A stretch of DNA of 64,000 nucleotides from Nyssa sinensis (lineage: Eukaryota; Streptophyta; Magnoliopsida; Cornales; Nyssaceae), in assembly GCA_008638375.1 (NCBI GenBank), contig CM018043.1:43227417-43291416 (forward strand), read 5' to 3'. The position numbers and the translations under genes are program-made. Under the pieces are notes generated by a model, which was not told the origin of the DNA, made no database searches, and saw nothing but the letters and a program-made list of their open reading frames with translations. The first letter of the stretch is position 1; each line of letters begins with the position of its first letter. Below, in pieces: positions 22,341 to 34,474 of this stretch.

Positions 22341-23800
22341 TATGTTGACAAAACTGTTTGGTTGTAATTGTAACTTAGTCCTAAGCTTAGGTTCTCTCAA
22401 GCCCCCGTTCCTCTCACAAGAAAAACTCAAGCTTCATTGTCGTGCACTTCTACCGGTCTTCTTGGTCTACGAGAGGTATATTAGACTTTGTTATGATTCG
22501 GATCTCATACACTCACACATCATGCTTGTACATATTTATCATTTCTCTCATGTGTGTGTTATTCTTGGATTATGAAAAATACTCGCCTGGGACTTATTTG
22601 AAAAACCTTAGTTTTTTAGACTTTGTATTAGGGGATCATTTTTCTTCAGTAGTCCATATTTTCTGGACATTCTATTGGTAGTTCAAATGAGCTTCGTTCG
22701 AACGACCAACCGAAATAGCTGATTCGACACTCGTTAGATTGAACATTGTTCACCCATTCTCACAAGTTTTCTAGAAGGTATTTGTTCGATCCCCTGTTCA
22801 ACAAAATTGATTGGTTTGTGCCCATGCATTTTCTGGTAGCCTCATCAATTTTGCTCATTCGATTAATCGTTCGATCGAAGGCTAGTTCGTTTGAATGAAC
22901 AAGCCCTTGTTCGAACAAGCCGTGCGTCAAAACAAATATTTTTCTATTTTGAATGCCATTTTGAGATCTGCAAAGCTGTGTTAACAGATCCAAAATTTCA
23001 TTTCTCTAATTCTATTAGAGTGTTCTTGAGAGCTTTTGTTATCTTCTCTATATTGTATTCCCATGTTTTGCATATACATTTGATCCAAATCATTAATAGA
23101 GCCTACATCTCATACCTATTATCATCATAGTCCGTTCTTGTGGAGTTTAAGCATTGGGTGATCAACGGAGTTTGAGAACACGTGGAGTTCATGATTGTGA
23201 TGGAGTCTTCACCTGAGAAGCTACCCTGTGGATTCAAGACTAGTCAGATTCGGAAGATTGGAATAGGGCTAGAGGGAGTTAGGTCCGTGTTTTCCCGAGT
23301 TGTAATCGATCGGAGCTTCACAGTGGATTCTTCACTAGGTAAAGCACCATAGAGTTTTTCACCACAAATTGTTGTTTGTGGTGGTTTCTTCAGTAATCAG
23401 TTCTATTTGCACATCTCTTTATCCCTTTAATTGCTTTCAATTTTGAAATCAATTGATGTATGATTGCTTTTGCTTAATTTGAATAGATTAATATGTTAAT
23501 TGATTAATGACATTGTTTAATTGATTTGAATTGATAGCATATATGTTTTAGTTGGTAGAGTTGTGGAAAAGAATTAATATAACCTATTCACCTCCCTTAT
23601 GGATTGCATTTCCTATCTAGAATCAACTAGGGTCCCCTCAAAGTGGTATTAGAGCCTACAATCTAAGGTAATTGATTGAGTTCCTAAATTGTGTGAAAAT
23701 TAATGGTATGCGCCTGTGACCCCTTCGTTGTTTGATGGATCAAACTATGCATATTAGAAAGCTCGTATGAGAAACTCCTTCATCTCCTTTTTTTTTTTTT
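22341..23800 (+). mobile_element. Copia 5' end: LTR, primer-binding site and start of gag
   Basis: A primer-binding site TGGTATTAGAGCC (23644-23656) differs by one base from the usual initiator-tRNA-Met complement TGGTATCAGAGCC. About 65 bp later the frame reads VTPSLFDGSNYAY, a stop, then KARMRNSF. This is the start of Copia gag, with TAG where the family has a tryptophan codon. The sequence upstream should be the 5' LTR, possibly from TGTTGACAAAAC at 22350; that start is approximate. The element breaks off at a T-run (about 23790). Confidence 0.65.
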
Positions 23801-23862
23801 TTTTCCTTCTCTAGTTTTAAACTAAATATGAAATAACATCTATCTTCTTCCCAATATTTTTT

Positions 23863-24400
23863 TTGGAAAAATACTAAAAAATCCTTAAAATAAATTTTAC
23901 ATTTCAAAAAATGAATGATACATTTTTTCTATCTAAAAGATCCCAAAAAAATAAAAAAACTTTTAATACAAAAAAGTCTAATTATTAACTTTTATTTTAA
24001 CACCGTTAAAAAATAATACTGATTATACTAAAATAATCTTCAAGATACATTTTAGAATAATATATATAAAATAACTTTTTCAATTAAAAAAATATAATAT
24101 TTTATAAAGTGGAAAGTTTATTTTTAGGCGTTGTAGATAAATAAGAAATGTTATGTGTTTATTTTTTATATTGAAGAATTTATTTTATCAACTATTTCAT
24201 ATTTTTTAAAATATATTTTGAATGTTATTATAATCTAATCAATATTATTTTTTAACGATGTTAAAATAGAAGTTAACAATTAGATTTTTTGTATTAAATT
24301 TTTTTTTATAAATTGTTTAGATAAAAAAAATGTATCATAAACTTTTTTAGATTAAAAAACTTATTTTAATAATTTTCTTTATATATTTTTTTAAAATCTC
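23863..24400. mobile_element. AT-rich MITE, copy 1
   Basis: Begins GGAAAAATACTAAAAAATCC and ends with a related inverted text near 24400. Very AT-rich, non-coding. Near copies lie at 54554-55068 and 55070-55470, sharing AACACCGTTAAAAAATA and ACTTTTAATACAAAAAAGT words. Confidence 0.55.
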
Positions 24401-25036
24401 ATAATCCAAGTAAAGTGTAAGAAAAAGATGACTTACAGATTAAGGTGAAGACAAGTATTTTGAGATACCTACCACTCACCCACCGACACCCAACCACAGA
24501 AAATTATAACACCTTATCACCGGAATCAATGGAGTTCATTTCAACACGAAACCACGGTGGGGCCAAGTAAGTTCCTTTAATCAATAGGCTCTAAACAATT
24601 CTAGGGTAGAAAATTTCTTATCGTGGACTTCAGTGCGTGTGATCAGGGCATTAGACAAGTAGCAATTCTTCCATACTCGGAATTAATGAGATTTGGTTTT
24701 GGTTCTCTCGCCCCAAACAATATCTTGATCGGGGAAAATTTAACTTAGTTTCCCTATTGTTGGTAGAAATTTCACTTAGCTACCTATTGTTGCAAAATCA
24801 ACCGAAATCTGCCCTTCCACTGTTAACTCTTAGCTCAAGTTAAAGATGGAAACAAAAGGGGTATGGATGAAATTTCCTCAAACCTCAGGCGAGACAAAGT
24901 GAAATTTTCCCTACTTGATGTGTGTTTCTCCGTGTGTGTGTGTGAGTGAGAGAGAGAGAGAGAGAGAGGGGCAACCCAAACGATACGTTGACATGAGAGA
25001 GATGCCACTCAAATACAAATACTGGGCATCTCAGCC
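24401..25036 (+). promoter_or_regulatory. PMT19: upstream region of the PMT19-like gene
   Basis: Non-coding DNA ending in a (TG)n(AG)n run at 24932-24968, about 70 bp before the first ATG. GA-rich tracts are common in plant core promoters and 5' leaders. No clear TATA box was fixed. Confidence 0.4.
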
Positions 25037-28000
25037 ATGGAGGCCACAGTCAGTATAACACTGAACCCCTGCAATGCAAACCTCATCAAAGCGCGGACAA
25101 TGGCGACACCACCACCCACTACTCCAAACCCTCTAAGAAAACCTTTGATTAGGGTTTTACTCATCACCATCCTCTGCTCTCTGTTCTACTTTGTTGGCTT
25201 CTACAACTCCTTCAATTCAACCTCCAAACCTCTCCTTCAAGACCCATACTGTCTCCAACTCAAAAACATCACAACCCTCCAAAACCCTCGACAGCCTCTC
25301 CATTTTGAACCCCAACACACACTCTCTCTTCCACCAGACTCCCCACAAAGCCACCAATTCTTCAAATACTGCCCCAAGAACTTCACCAATTACTGCCCAT
25401 GTCAAGACCCAAATAGAGAAACTCGATTCCCTACTGGAAGCCTTTTCCACCGAGAGCGGCATTGCCCCGGTACTGCTGAGGCACTGCGGTGTTTGGTTCC
25501 GACGCCAGTTGGGTACCGGAGGCCATTTTCATGGCCAAAGAGCAGATACTATGCTTGGTTCAACAACGTACCTTTCCCAAGGCTTACTGTGTCAAAGAAA
25601 AACCAGAACTGGGTTCGATTGGAAGCCGACAGGCTTTTTTTCCCGGGTGGCGGGACTTCGTTTCCAACGGGAGTTAAGGGTTATATCGACCTGCTAAAGC
25701 AGCTTGTGCCGTTGAAATCGGGGAATATAAGGACAGTTCTTGATTTTGGTTGTGGGGTGAGTGTCACTATGATATGCTTTTTTCTAATTCATTTGTTGCT
25801 AAAGCTTCTTTATCTGGAATTAATTCTTGTTGTTGATATTGTTTGTAGCTGGAAGTCTCTTCTTCTTTTTCAGTTTTTAAATGGGGTTTTCAGCTTTTTA
25901 TAATACAACATTTCATTGGATTATTGAATTCGATACCTTTTTGGTTCTTTAAAGTGGTAATAGCAAGAAGAAGAGTAATAATAACAATGGACACTATAAA
26001 TGTTTGCAGTATGACTATTTTTTAAAGCATTATCATACATGTTTGCCCTTTCTGTATTAATCTTTTTACCTTTATTTGTATAACTTAGTTGTTCATGTAT
26101 GTATTGATGATGACCCCATGAAAGGTACTTTTTGGGTTTGTTTGTTTTACGGTGGATCTTAAATTTGACAATTGGTATACAGAAATTGGAATATTTATGT
26201 TAAGACTTTCTATTTATGTTATTCTTTGGTTGCTAGGTCCTGGGTAATCGTATTTTATTCTATTTTTTTCAATTGGGGATATGTTGTATACAGGGGAAAA
26301 TTTAACCTGAAAGATTGTTTCAAATGCCCAATCTACCAGTTTGTTTGCAACAAAAGAGCAGCACTTAAATTCTATATTCCACCACAATGCAAGGAGACTT
26401 CTGTTTTTATTATTTGTCTCAGCTTGTTTCAATGGGAAATAATTATAAGGAAAGCTTCCCAAAGAAACAAAATATTGAGTTGTAATGGATACTTTTTTTT
26501 TTTTGAAGTTACCTGTAGAGATATGATTATTCTCTTCCAAGCTTCATGTTCATGTTAATAGTCTCTACTATGTTAAATGAATATGAAAAGTTCAGTTCAC
26601 TTGGGAGGATCACCCTCCCAATTTGAAGATTTTTCCTGGAAGTTTCAACCATGTTGACCTGAAAGTTTGTTTCTTTAACTGTAATACTGTATTCAGTTAA
26701 AACAAACATTTGGGAAAGCTGTTTGCTGCAAATTGGAACTTTTCTCTATCATAAAAAAGGGCTAGCCTAGTGCACGAGGCTTCTGCCGCTGCAGGGTTTG
26801 GAGAGGGTTAGCTGAACGAAGCCTTACCCTGCGAGCAGAGAGTAAACTGAGCACCAATACCTCCTTCACCGAGATTTCATTTTCCTTGGAGAACTGAGCC
26901 CTGAACTTTTTCTTTTTCAATTTTTTTAGTAAGTAAACCCTTAACATATTCTGTACCACTATAAGATAAAAGTGATGTAATTTTCCTGTTGCAGCTCACC
27001 CATTTCTACTGTGAAGGAGTTTTTTTAAGGCCTGAAATTACTTAGAATGTGGAGAAAGTGGGGAAAATGAAGTTAGAAAAGAAGATGAGAGCTTCTTGTT
27101 GTCTTCTTTGGTATTTGCTCTTCCACTTCCAAGATTGATAGCTTTCACCAAATTTGGTTTACTTAATTGCAATGTGATGACAGTGGACACAGAGAAACAT
27201 GACATACTTTCACATGGTTCATACTTTATGGCTTCTGTCATCCCTATTAATCTAACTAGACTTGTAATTTGGGTTTCCTGGTTCTATTGATATCCAGTTC
27301 TAAGACGAAGAGGTACAGAACTTTCTCCATTCCTTGCTTCTATTTTTCCTATGAATGCTAGTTGCTTTATTTGAACCTGGTTTATTGATATAGTCATGAT
27401 AATGAGATTAGGACTGCAAGGTTACATTATTATTTTTTGTGATTCTGGAATTTTCTTTTTCAACCGGAGCAATGCTTGGCTACTAAATCAGATAATGACT
27501 TTGCATCTTGAAGTTTGGTGCTTGAGCATGCACTTATATTTTCTATTCTTGTAAATGCCATTGAATGCAGTCTTGTGCACAGGCAAATTAACTTTTTAAT
27601 TTTCTGTATTATGCAATTTATAGCTTGTTCTTGTTGTTGACTCCAGCTGGCCAACTGAGAAAATGCCCTTGCCAAGATTTTTGTTATTTCTTTTTCTGCC
27701 TAGATCCAGCGAAAAAAATTTACTCCATTGCTTATCCTTTCCCTCCTCTGCTGGCAAAGACAAATGTATCATCAGTCGTGTGGTCACGGAACAAATGAAT
27801 CGTACAATGAATTTGTGTTAATCTTGCTTGATGAAAATTTTCATTGTTTATTTGCATTATTCTCAGGTTGCAAGCTTTGGGGCCTCCCTCATCGACTATA
27901 ACATTTTGACAATGTCTTTAGCGCCAAGAGATATACATGAAGCTCAAGTACAGTTTGCCCTGGAAAGAGGACTTCCAGCAATGCTTGGTGTACTTAGCAC

Positions 28001-31000
28001 CTATAGGTTACCATACCCATCGAGATCTTTTGATATGGCTCACTGTTCACGATGCCTTGTACAATGGATTGGTTATGGTACTTGCCTTGATTTTCAAATT
28101 CTTTAGGCACATATTGGCACCGCCATGATATGAATTCATTCCATTTCCTTTCCAATAGGAAGAAACCAGTTTTTAACATATGGAATTTTCATTATATATA
28201 TATGTGTGTGTGTGTGTGTGTATTACAAAAAGAGAAGGAATTCCTATGAGGTGATAGTAAAATTTCGGGGCAATATCCTTTATTGAACTCAAAATGTTGA
28301 TCCTACACATTCAGCACACTTAATTCAGTTTTCATAATTTGAATGCCAGGTGGACTATATCTGATGGAAATTGACCGGATTTTGCGTCCTGGTGGCTATT
28401 GGGTGTTGTCTGGGCCACCTATAAACTGGAGGGTAAATTACAAGGGTTGGCAGAGAACACAAGATGACCTGAAAAAAGAGCAAAATAGTTTGGAAGATCT
28501 AGCTAGGCGACTCTGCTGGAAAAAAATTACGGAGAGGGGACCAATTGCAGTATGGAGAAAGCCTACTAATCATATTCATTGTATCCAAAAGTTAAAGGCT
28601 TGGAAATCTCCTAATTTTTGTGCTGAAGCCGATCCTGATGCTGGTTGGTAAGTTTATCTTTCACATTTTTACTAATCATATTCATTGTATCCAAAAGTTA
28701 AAGGCTTGGAAATCTCCTAATTTTTGTGCTGAAGCCGATCCTGATGCTGGTTCGTAAGTTTATCTTTCACATTTTTGGGTTCAGACCATGTGCCAAGGAT
28801 GACAGGACAGTTATTAGTGCCCGAAATGGATGAGTCTGCAACCTGGCAGCCTCGAAACAAAATGAAACTGCATTAGTGCCAATATTGCTTCTAGCCTTCT
28901 ACCACACAAGTTGGTTTGTCCAAATGCCGTAAAAAAGGAAAAAAGTTTTGCTAGAATAGGAGCATTCTTGTTACTCAGTGTTAGCATATGTTGTTTCCTG
29001 TCAACCTAAATTCTACGGTGCCCATTGTCCCTTTTGAGCAGAATTCCTTCCTGAAAGGGCTGCTTCCGCTGGGGAGTAAGGCTCCCGGAGCACGTTCATT
29101 TCAACAGAATCAGTGGATTCCAAGAAATTGTTAAAATCCTGCCGGAAACCACCAAATGCTTCTAAGCCCCAGCTGCCCAAAACCCTGTTACAAATATAGA
29201 GATAAAGGAATGGAATTAGTAGTCTAACCAAAGGGCGAAATAACAGGAAAATAAGAGTAAAAAATTCCATAAGGAAATGAGTGACAATTCATCTTCCTTC
29301 AGTTAATTTCCAAAGGTGGAATTTGATCTCTTGTTCCTATTTTACTTCTCCTTTTTTCAGGAGGAGGCAGAAGAGATGAATCAAAACTGCTGTTGTCTAA
29401 AATTTACCATACTTTAGCCATGATCTTGTTCTGTTTTCAATTCATCTCAAAGATGTACTAAATGCTACATATGATTACTGAGAAATGGGAAAGAAAGAGA
29501 ACATTTAGAATATTACAATGCTGGAATTATTGTTGTAAAATTCAAAATAATACCTTTTTTTATCGCTCCATTATCAGAATTCAGACTGAGCATTAGTCAA
29601 TTTTAAACATTATAGTTGCACAATTGTTGGCCAAGTTCCCCAGAATTCCACAATGTTAATTGGTTCTATGTAAAGAACAAGATATAAGTGAGACTTCTCT
29701 CTTTGGAAAGATTATTATTGTTTTTTGTTTTTGTTTTTGATAGGTAAATCACGCACACTCACTTTGCCCTTTAAGGGGACTTGAACCCTCAACCTCCCAT
29801 GTAAGGAGGTGGAGGAGGTACCAACCAAGCTAGAACTTGTTACTCTCTCTTTGGAAAGATTACTTATTATTATTGTTGTTGTTTTTTTTAGGTACATGAA
29901 GATGAATGCATGCGTTACTCCTCTTCCACATGTGGCAGATATCCATGATATCGCTGGGGGTGCTCTTGAGAAATGGCCTGAAAGGTTAAATACCTGCTCC
30001 GCCTAGAATTAGAAGTGCCATAATGAAAGGGACTACCATCAGGACCTTTAATGAAGATAATCAGGTATGGAGAAGGAGAGTTCTATACTATGGGAGTATT
30101 CTCAAATCTCTATTTGCTGGTGGATATAGAAATATTATGGACATGAACGCTGGTTTAGGAGGTTTCGCAGCTGCACTTTCTAAGTATCCAGTTTGGGTCA
30201 TGAACTGTGGTTCCTTTTGATGCAAGTAACAATACCCTTGGTGTGATCTACGAGCGTGGGCTTATTGGAGCTTACATGAACTGGTGAGACTTAAAGCTTT
30301 CTTTTTATAAAAAAAAAAAAAAGCTGCCAGATGTTAGTGATTTTGTTGTCCAAGCTTAGTGACATGGCATATTGTTAAAGGTTTTAAATGTTGGGATTTT
30401 CTTCCATTTAAGGCATCTGAGTTTCAGAAACTAAAGTACCATTATTGGATAGTAAATTAATGCAAAAACGAATTTAAAAAATAAAAATGGAGTCAGATCT
30501 TATCTGTCAGTGGTGTAAGTATCCGTATAGCCTCAGTCTACCTCAAAAACTAATTATATTCTTCATCCAAAGCGTATATGTTCTGTGATAAATATCTTAC
30601 CTACATAGAACTTTTTTATTTTATGTAAAATAAAAAATGTTAAATGATGGCAAGGACATCAATCTGATGACTGCTGGTAGATTATCCATCAAGGTAAGTG
30701 TCTACAAATGTTAAAAGAAACAACTATTTGAATTGGATTTTTCTGGATTCACTAGTTATGTAGCGATTTTATTTCAAAGCATAAAAATTTGATAAGCACT
30801 TTCCTCGGATCTAATAGAGGAGGAACTGTTCACTTGGCCTTTTCAGCACTCTCTAATTAATCCACTCTGGAAGTGTTACCTTTATTTTATGAAATCATTA
30901 TAAGTTTGTGAATAATGTTATCTTCTTTTCATACTACCAAAGGGGAAGCTTTTGACTTCACAAAATATTCTTGCTTGCAGGTGTGAACCCTTCTCGACAT

Positions 31001-32837
31001 ACCCACGAACTTATGACTTAATACATGCTGATGGTTTATTTAGCTTGTACATTGATAAGTAAGTATTTAATATCCTACTCTTTTTCTTGGTGTTCTTTAC
31101 AAGTCACATGGAAATACAGCCAATCTCATTGTTTTTTACTTGGCATTTGTACCTAAAAATTGGCATAGTAAATAGATAAAAACCATAATTATAAAAAATA
31201 ATTGAATTGAGGTATTGGAAATCTTTCAGTATCGTTACTCAGCATTTGTTGAGCAAAGCAATAGACTTGAATGCTTTCAGTAGCTCTTGTTCAAAACCAC
31301 GCAAAAGCCCAATGGATAGGTGCTATTTTGGTGAGTCATCCTAACAGTCCATAGACAATAGCATTTGCAATCAGAATATCTTCATTTTCATGTTGTTTAG
31401 GTTTCTTTTTGGCTCATCTTTTTTATTTGGGTTACCGTTGTACATCTATTAGGATGATTCTATACTAAAATCTCTTGTTTTGTTGATTGGAAGAAAGTGT
31501 TGGCATTGAATTGTATGACATGAACAAAAATTATTTTACCTTGACTAAGAATGAGAATATATATGGTGTGAGTTGAGGCACATACTAGGTCATACTCTTT
31601 AAGATGGTTCACACCTCTCTCTGTGCATAAATCAGTGCAACAGGCATGACGTGTCACCCTCAGGTTACTACAGCCCATCCCAATCTCGCTGTTAGTCTTC
31701 CTTAATCTGCACACTTGTGGAAAACAGAAGCTTCGGACGACACTTTTCTTGTCCAGTAAAATCAATAAAATATGATAAACCATTAAAATTATTAGAGAAG
31801 TCATGCATGTAAATAATCTTGTTTTTGTACATATGTTCAAAATGGGCTAACAAGACCTCTATACATAGGTTTGAAAAAGTAATTGTTATGACCCTATAAT
31901 TTTCTAACTTATGGCCCAAATTAATCAACCCAGTAGATCTAATATAATTAGTGATTTGTAGCATATAGGTCAGTTGATACCACAATAAAATTTGCAATTA
32001 ATTGGTGCATTTCTTTAATAATGCATAAAAATAAAGTAATAACAATAAAGGACTTCAAAAAAACTTTAAAAAATAAATATTTTATTTTTATTAAAAACAC
32101 TCCAACTGGCAGTTCTAAATTTGCAAAGAATTTGGTAGTGCTTCTTAAAATTTTCATTTATTTAGCTTGAGTTGCAGGGGTAAGTTGAATATTGTATGTT
32201 TCTTAAAAGTATTTTCCTTAGAATTTGCAGTAAATTATTTTGAATATGATAGTTGATACTAGGGCTCTAATGATCCTGCAGTCTTATAAGGTTCAATTTT
32301 TTCACTAATCGATGGTTATCACAATTCGCTATTCTCCTGGCGAATTGCGAATTGGGATCGCACGATCCAAAACATGGTTATTAGTAATTTGGAACGCAAG
32401 ATTTAGCGTTTCAATCTAAAATATTAGAAGTTCCAAAAAAATCATACAAAATAGACACACATCATTGGAATTTTATTTTATAATGGCTTGGATTGATTGA
32501 AATATTTTTGGTATTTATATATACATACACATTTTATTACAAATACAATTAAAAAACATATTACGTTCTAAACAAACGTATTTCGTTCCAACAAAGCGAT
32601 CGAAAGAAGTCTACCCCTAGCGTACCATATTTTATAACAAGTGACGATCTACGTTCCCGTTCCCGTTCCTGTTCCTGTTCCTGTTCCTGTTCCTGTTCCC
32701 GTTCCCGATACTATAACGATCCACGTTCCAGTAACATTGCACTAATCAAAGGCAAGCATAATATCACTCCATAGAATTTTAGGTGCTTTGTTTGTCCTCT
32801 CTGGAGCACTATGTTTAAAACAAAGGGAGACTTTGTG

Positions 32838-32870
<33 letters not shown>

Positions 32871-33222
32871 TATCCACACGTTTTGGTATACACACACAAA
32901 AGAAAACATTTGGTTTGGTCTGTTGAATTTCTGCACTATGTAAAGGGAGAAACACAGTTAATAGAAGATATGGAAGTTCATATTGTAATGCTGTTAATGT
33001 AAATTTATCTTGTGTCTATGCAGGTGTGATATTGTTGGCATTCTTTTTGAGGTGTATCGGATTCTTCGCCCCCAAGGGGCCATTATAATAAGAGATCATG
33101 TTGATATCATTGTGAAAGTGAAGGGCATCACAGATCGATTAAGATGGAACGGCCAAGTTACACACAGTGAGCGTGGTCCTTACCATCCAGAGAAGATTCT
33201 CTTCGTCGACAACTTTAAATAA
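25037..33222 (+). CDS. PMT19: PMT19-like methyltransferase, six exons, two frameshifts (probable pseudogene or assembly error)
   Basis: Exons 25037-25756, 27867-28077, 28350-28647, 29892-30283, 30981-31058 and 33024-33222 join at GT-AG sites, giving about 631 residues once two extra bases are ignored. The family (DUF248) consists of Golgi type II membrane proteins with two SAM-methyltransferase-like halves, implicated in pectin methylation. Visible here: a membrane segment at about 38-56, RERHCP, the glycine run [11 protein letters not shown] motif LDFGCGVASFGA across the exon 1/2 joint, [24 protein letters not shown], then the second half with [14 protein letters not shown] and [11 protein letters not shown]. 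The C-terminal text KCDIVGIL and VDN near the end best fit the PMT19 branch. Exon 4 has an extra A at about 29992 and an extra T at about 30206, each shifting the frame to early stops. A later start at 25100 (MATPPP) is also possible. Confidence 0.85.
26757..26900 (+). mobile_element. SINE-like dispersed repeat in PMT intron 1
   Basis: AAAAAGGGCTAGCCTAGTGCACGAGGC and the following GCAGGGTTTGGAGAGGG and AGCCTTACCCTGC words resemble a common dispersed plant repeat. TAGCCTAGTGC is A-box-like. No target duplication was established. Confidence 0.45.
28190..28220. repeat. (TA)n(TG)n microsatellite in PMT intron 2
   Basis: [23 protein letters not shown] run between exons 2 and 3. Confidence 0.8.
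28565..28776 (+). repeat. 106-bp tandem duplication copying the exon 3 end and its splice donor
   Basis: 28565-28670 is repeated at 28671-28776, with one visible difference: TGGTTGGTAAGT becomes TGGTTCGTAAGT. The second copy repeats the last 83 coding bases and the GTAAGT donor inside intron 3. Using the first donor gives the normal W-Y joint; using the second would read through an in-frame TAA. Confidence 0.92.
29715..29843 (-). mobile_element. tRNA-derived SINE just upstream of PMT exon 4
   Basis: On the minus strand it carries an A-box-like TAGCTTGGTTGGTA and a B box GGTTCAAGTCC, then a GT-rich tail and A-rich end. An exact 19-bp target duplication flanks it (29696-29714 and 29844-29862, TCTCTCTTTGGAAAGATTA). 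It ends 48 bp before exon 4, in the intron 3 acceptor region. Related copies are at 50907-51012 and 51771-51905. Confidence 0.9.
32653..32706. repeat. (GTTCCY)n hexanucleotide repeat in PMT intron 5
   Basis: About nine units of GTTCCC or GTTCCT, with the C-type units at both ends and T-type units in the middle. Confidence 0.9.
32838..32871. repeat. (AT)n(AC)n microsatellite in PMT intron 5
   Basis: Compound dinucleotide run about 150 bp upstream of exon 6. Confidence 0.85.
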
Positions 33223-33763
33223 CGAAATTTACAAGTAAAATTTCTTCTTCTTGTACTTTTAGTGACTGATCAGATTCGCAAACATATATCAAGGTCAGAG
33301 ATAAATCATGTTACAGGCAAGGCCAACATAAGGATATACCTCTTTTCTACCAGATTCTCGATGCTTATTCTGTATGTACTTGATACGAGACACATGCCTA
33401 ATCATAACTTTGTTATGATATGTGAAGCTTACATATAAAATTTCATCTTCAAATGCAATATTAGATAAATTTTCCTGACCATATACTGTGGATTGACATG
33501 TGAAGTACGTGTCTTCAAATGCAGTGGTGTATGTGTGTGACCCAATTGAAGCACTTGACGCTTTCTTTACTTATAGGTCATTATCCAGTATTAATCCGAC
33601 CAATCATGGTGTTGAGAGGGATAAATTAGATATGAACTTAACTTTTGGCATATTTTGCACTAAATGATTGCTCTTAGATTCAGCATATTTTTCATCAAGT
33701 GGCTGCTCTAAGATTTGAACCTGCTTTCTAAAGGTTGGCCTGCAGTCCCAGACATTGTTTTTA
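33223..33763 (+). other. downstream of the PMT19-like gene, presumably 3' UTR and flank
   Basis: No reading frame. No strong AATAAA signal close to the stop was identified. Confidence 0.35.
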
Positions 33764-33853
33764 TATATATATATATATATAGGGAATTGAACCCACGCTA
33801 ACTGTGTAGGAAATGATCACTTGCACTACTCGGATAGGACCTCAGTCCTAGTC
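33764..33853 (-). mobile_element. tRNA-like SINE remnant
   Basis: The minus strand contains CCGAGTAGTGCAAGTG (A-box-like) and GGTTCAATTCC (B-box-like). The flanks contain similar text (AGTCCCAGACATTGTTT and AGTCCTGGGCATTGTTA) that could be a decayed target duplication. Confidence 0.5.
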
Positions 33854-33879
33854 CTAGTCCTGGGCATTGTTATCATGAT

Positions 33880-34471
33880 CAAATTCAAGAGTTTGAAACT
33901 TGAAATAGGCATACTAACACACGAGCCTCTTTTTGTCATTGTCATGTTCTGTTACTTGAGCCATTAATGTAGGAAATATGGGGAGAATCCTGTATAGCAA
34001 AGGAGTCTCTTCATATGTGAAAATATGCTGCAAAATCAGTCCCCCTTTTTCATAAATGAAAAGGCAGTTAATACTTACTACTCTACAAAGAATTGTAGGA
34101 AATGAGAACAATTTTTCAAAATCACTTTTAGAAATAAAGAAACTCAATTTGGATATTTTTGGCTTTAGTTTAGCATGGTTCAGGCCAAGGAGAATGACCA
34201 AAAGAAAGTACATGATTGTCTTTGAAAAATCCTGAAATCAACTTCTTTGAAAATGTTTTAAAAAACTTCTTCTAAGAAAACTTTTTGTAAGCAAAAACTA
34301 TGAGATAAAGGCTAAAGAATTTTTTGTGGGGGTAACAATAAAGTCTTCTAACCCTTGGATAATTCATCTTCTAAAGTTCTTGAATGGTATGATACTGGTG
34401 ATACAAAACACATTTTCTTTTGAAAATATTTTGTGGAGCAAATTTTAAAAGACATTTTTGCAACAAAATTA
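33880..34471. other. intergenic, no gene recognised
   Basis: The 99-codon minus-strand frame here has no recognisable domain. Confidence 0.5.
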
Positions 34472-34474
34472 TAA

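Noticed and set aside
22891..23130. 79-codon plus-strand frame with clusters of TTCGAACGA words
   Set aside because: No domain; it falls in the presumed LTR of the Copia fragment.
25191..25697. 168-codon frame overlapping PMT exon 1
   Set aside because: Alternate frame of a coding exon; the PMT frame carries all the conserved motifs.
28994..29270. 85-codon minus-strand frame in PMT intron 3
   Set aside because: No domain, no support; intronic.
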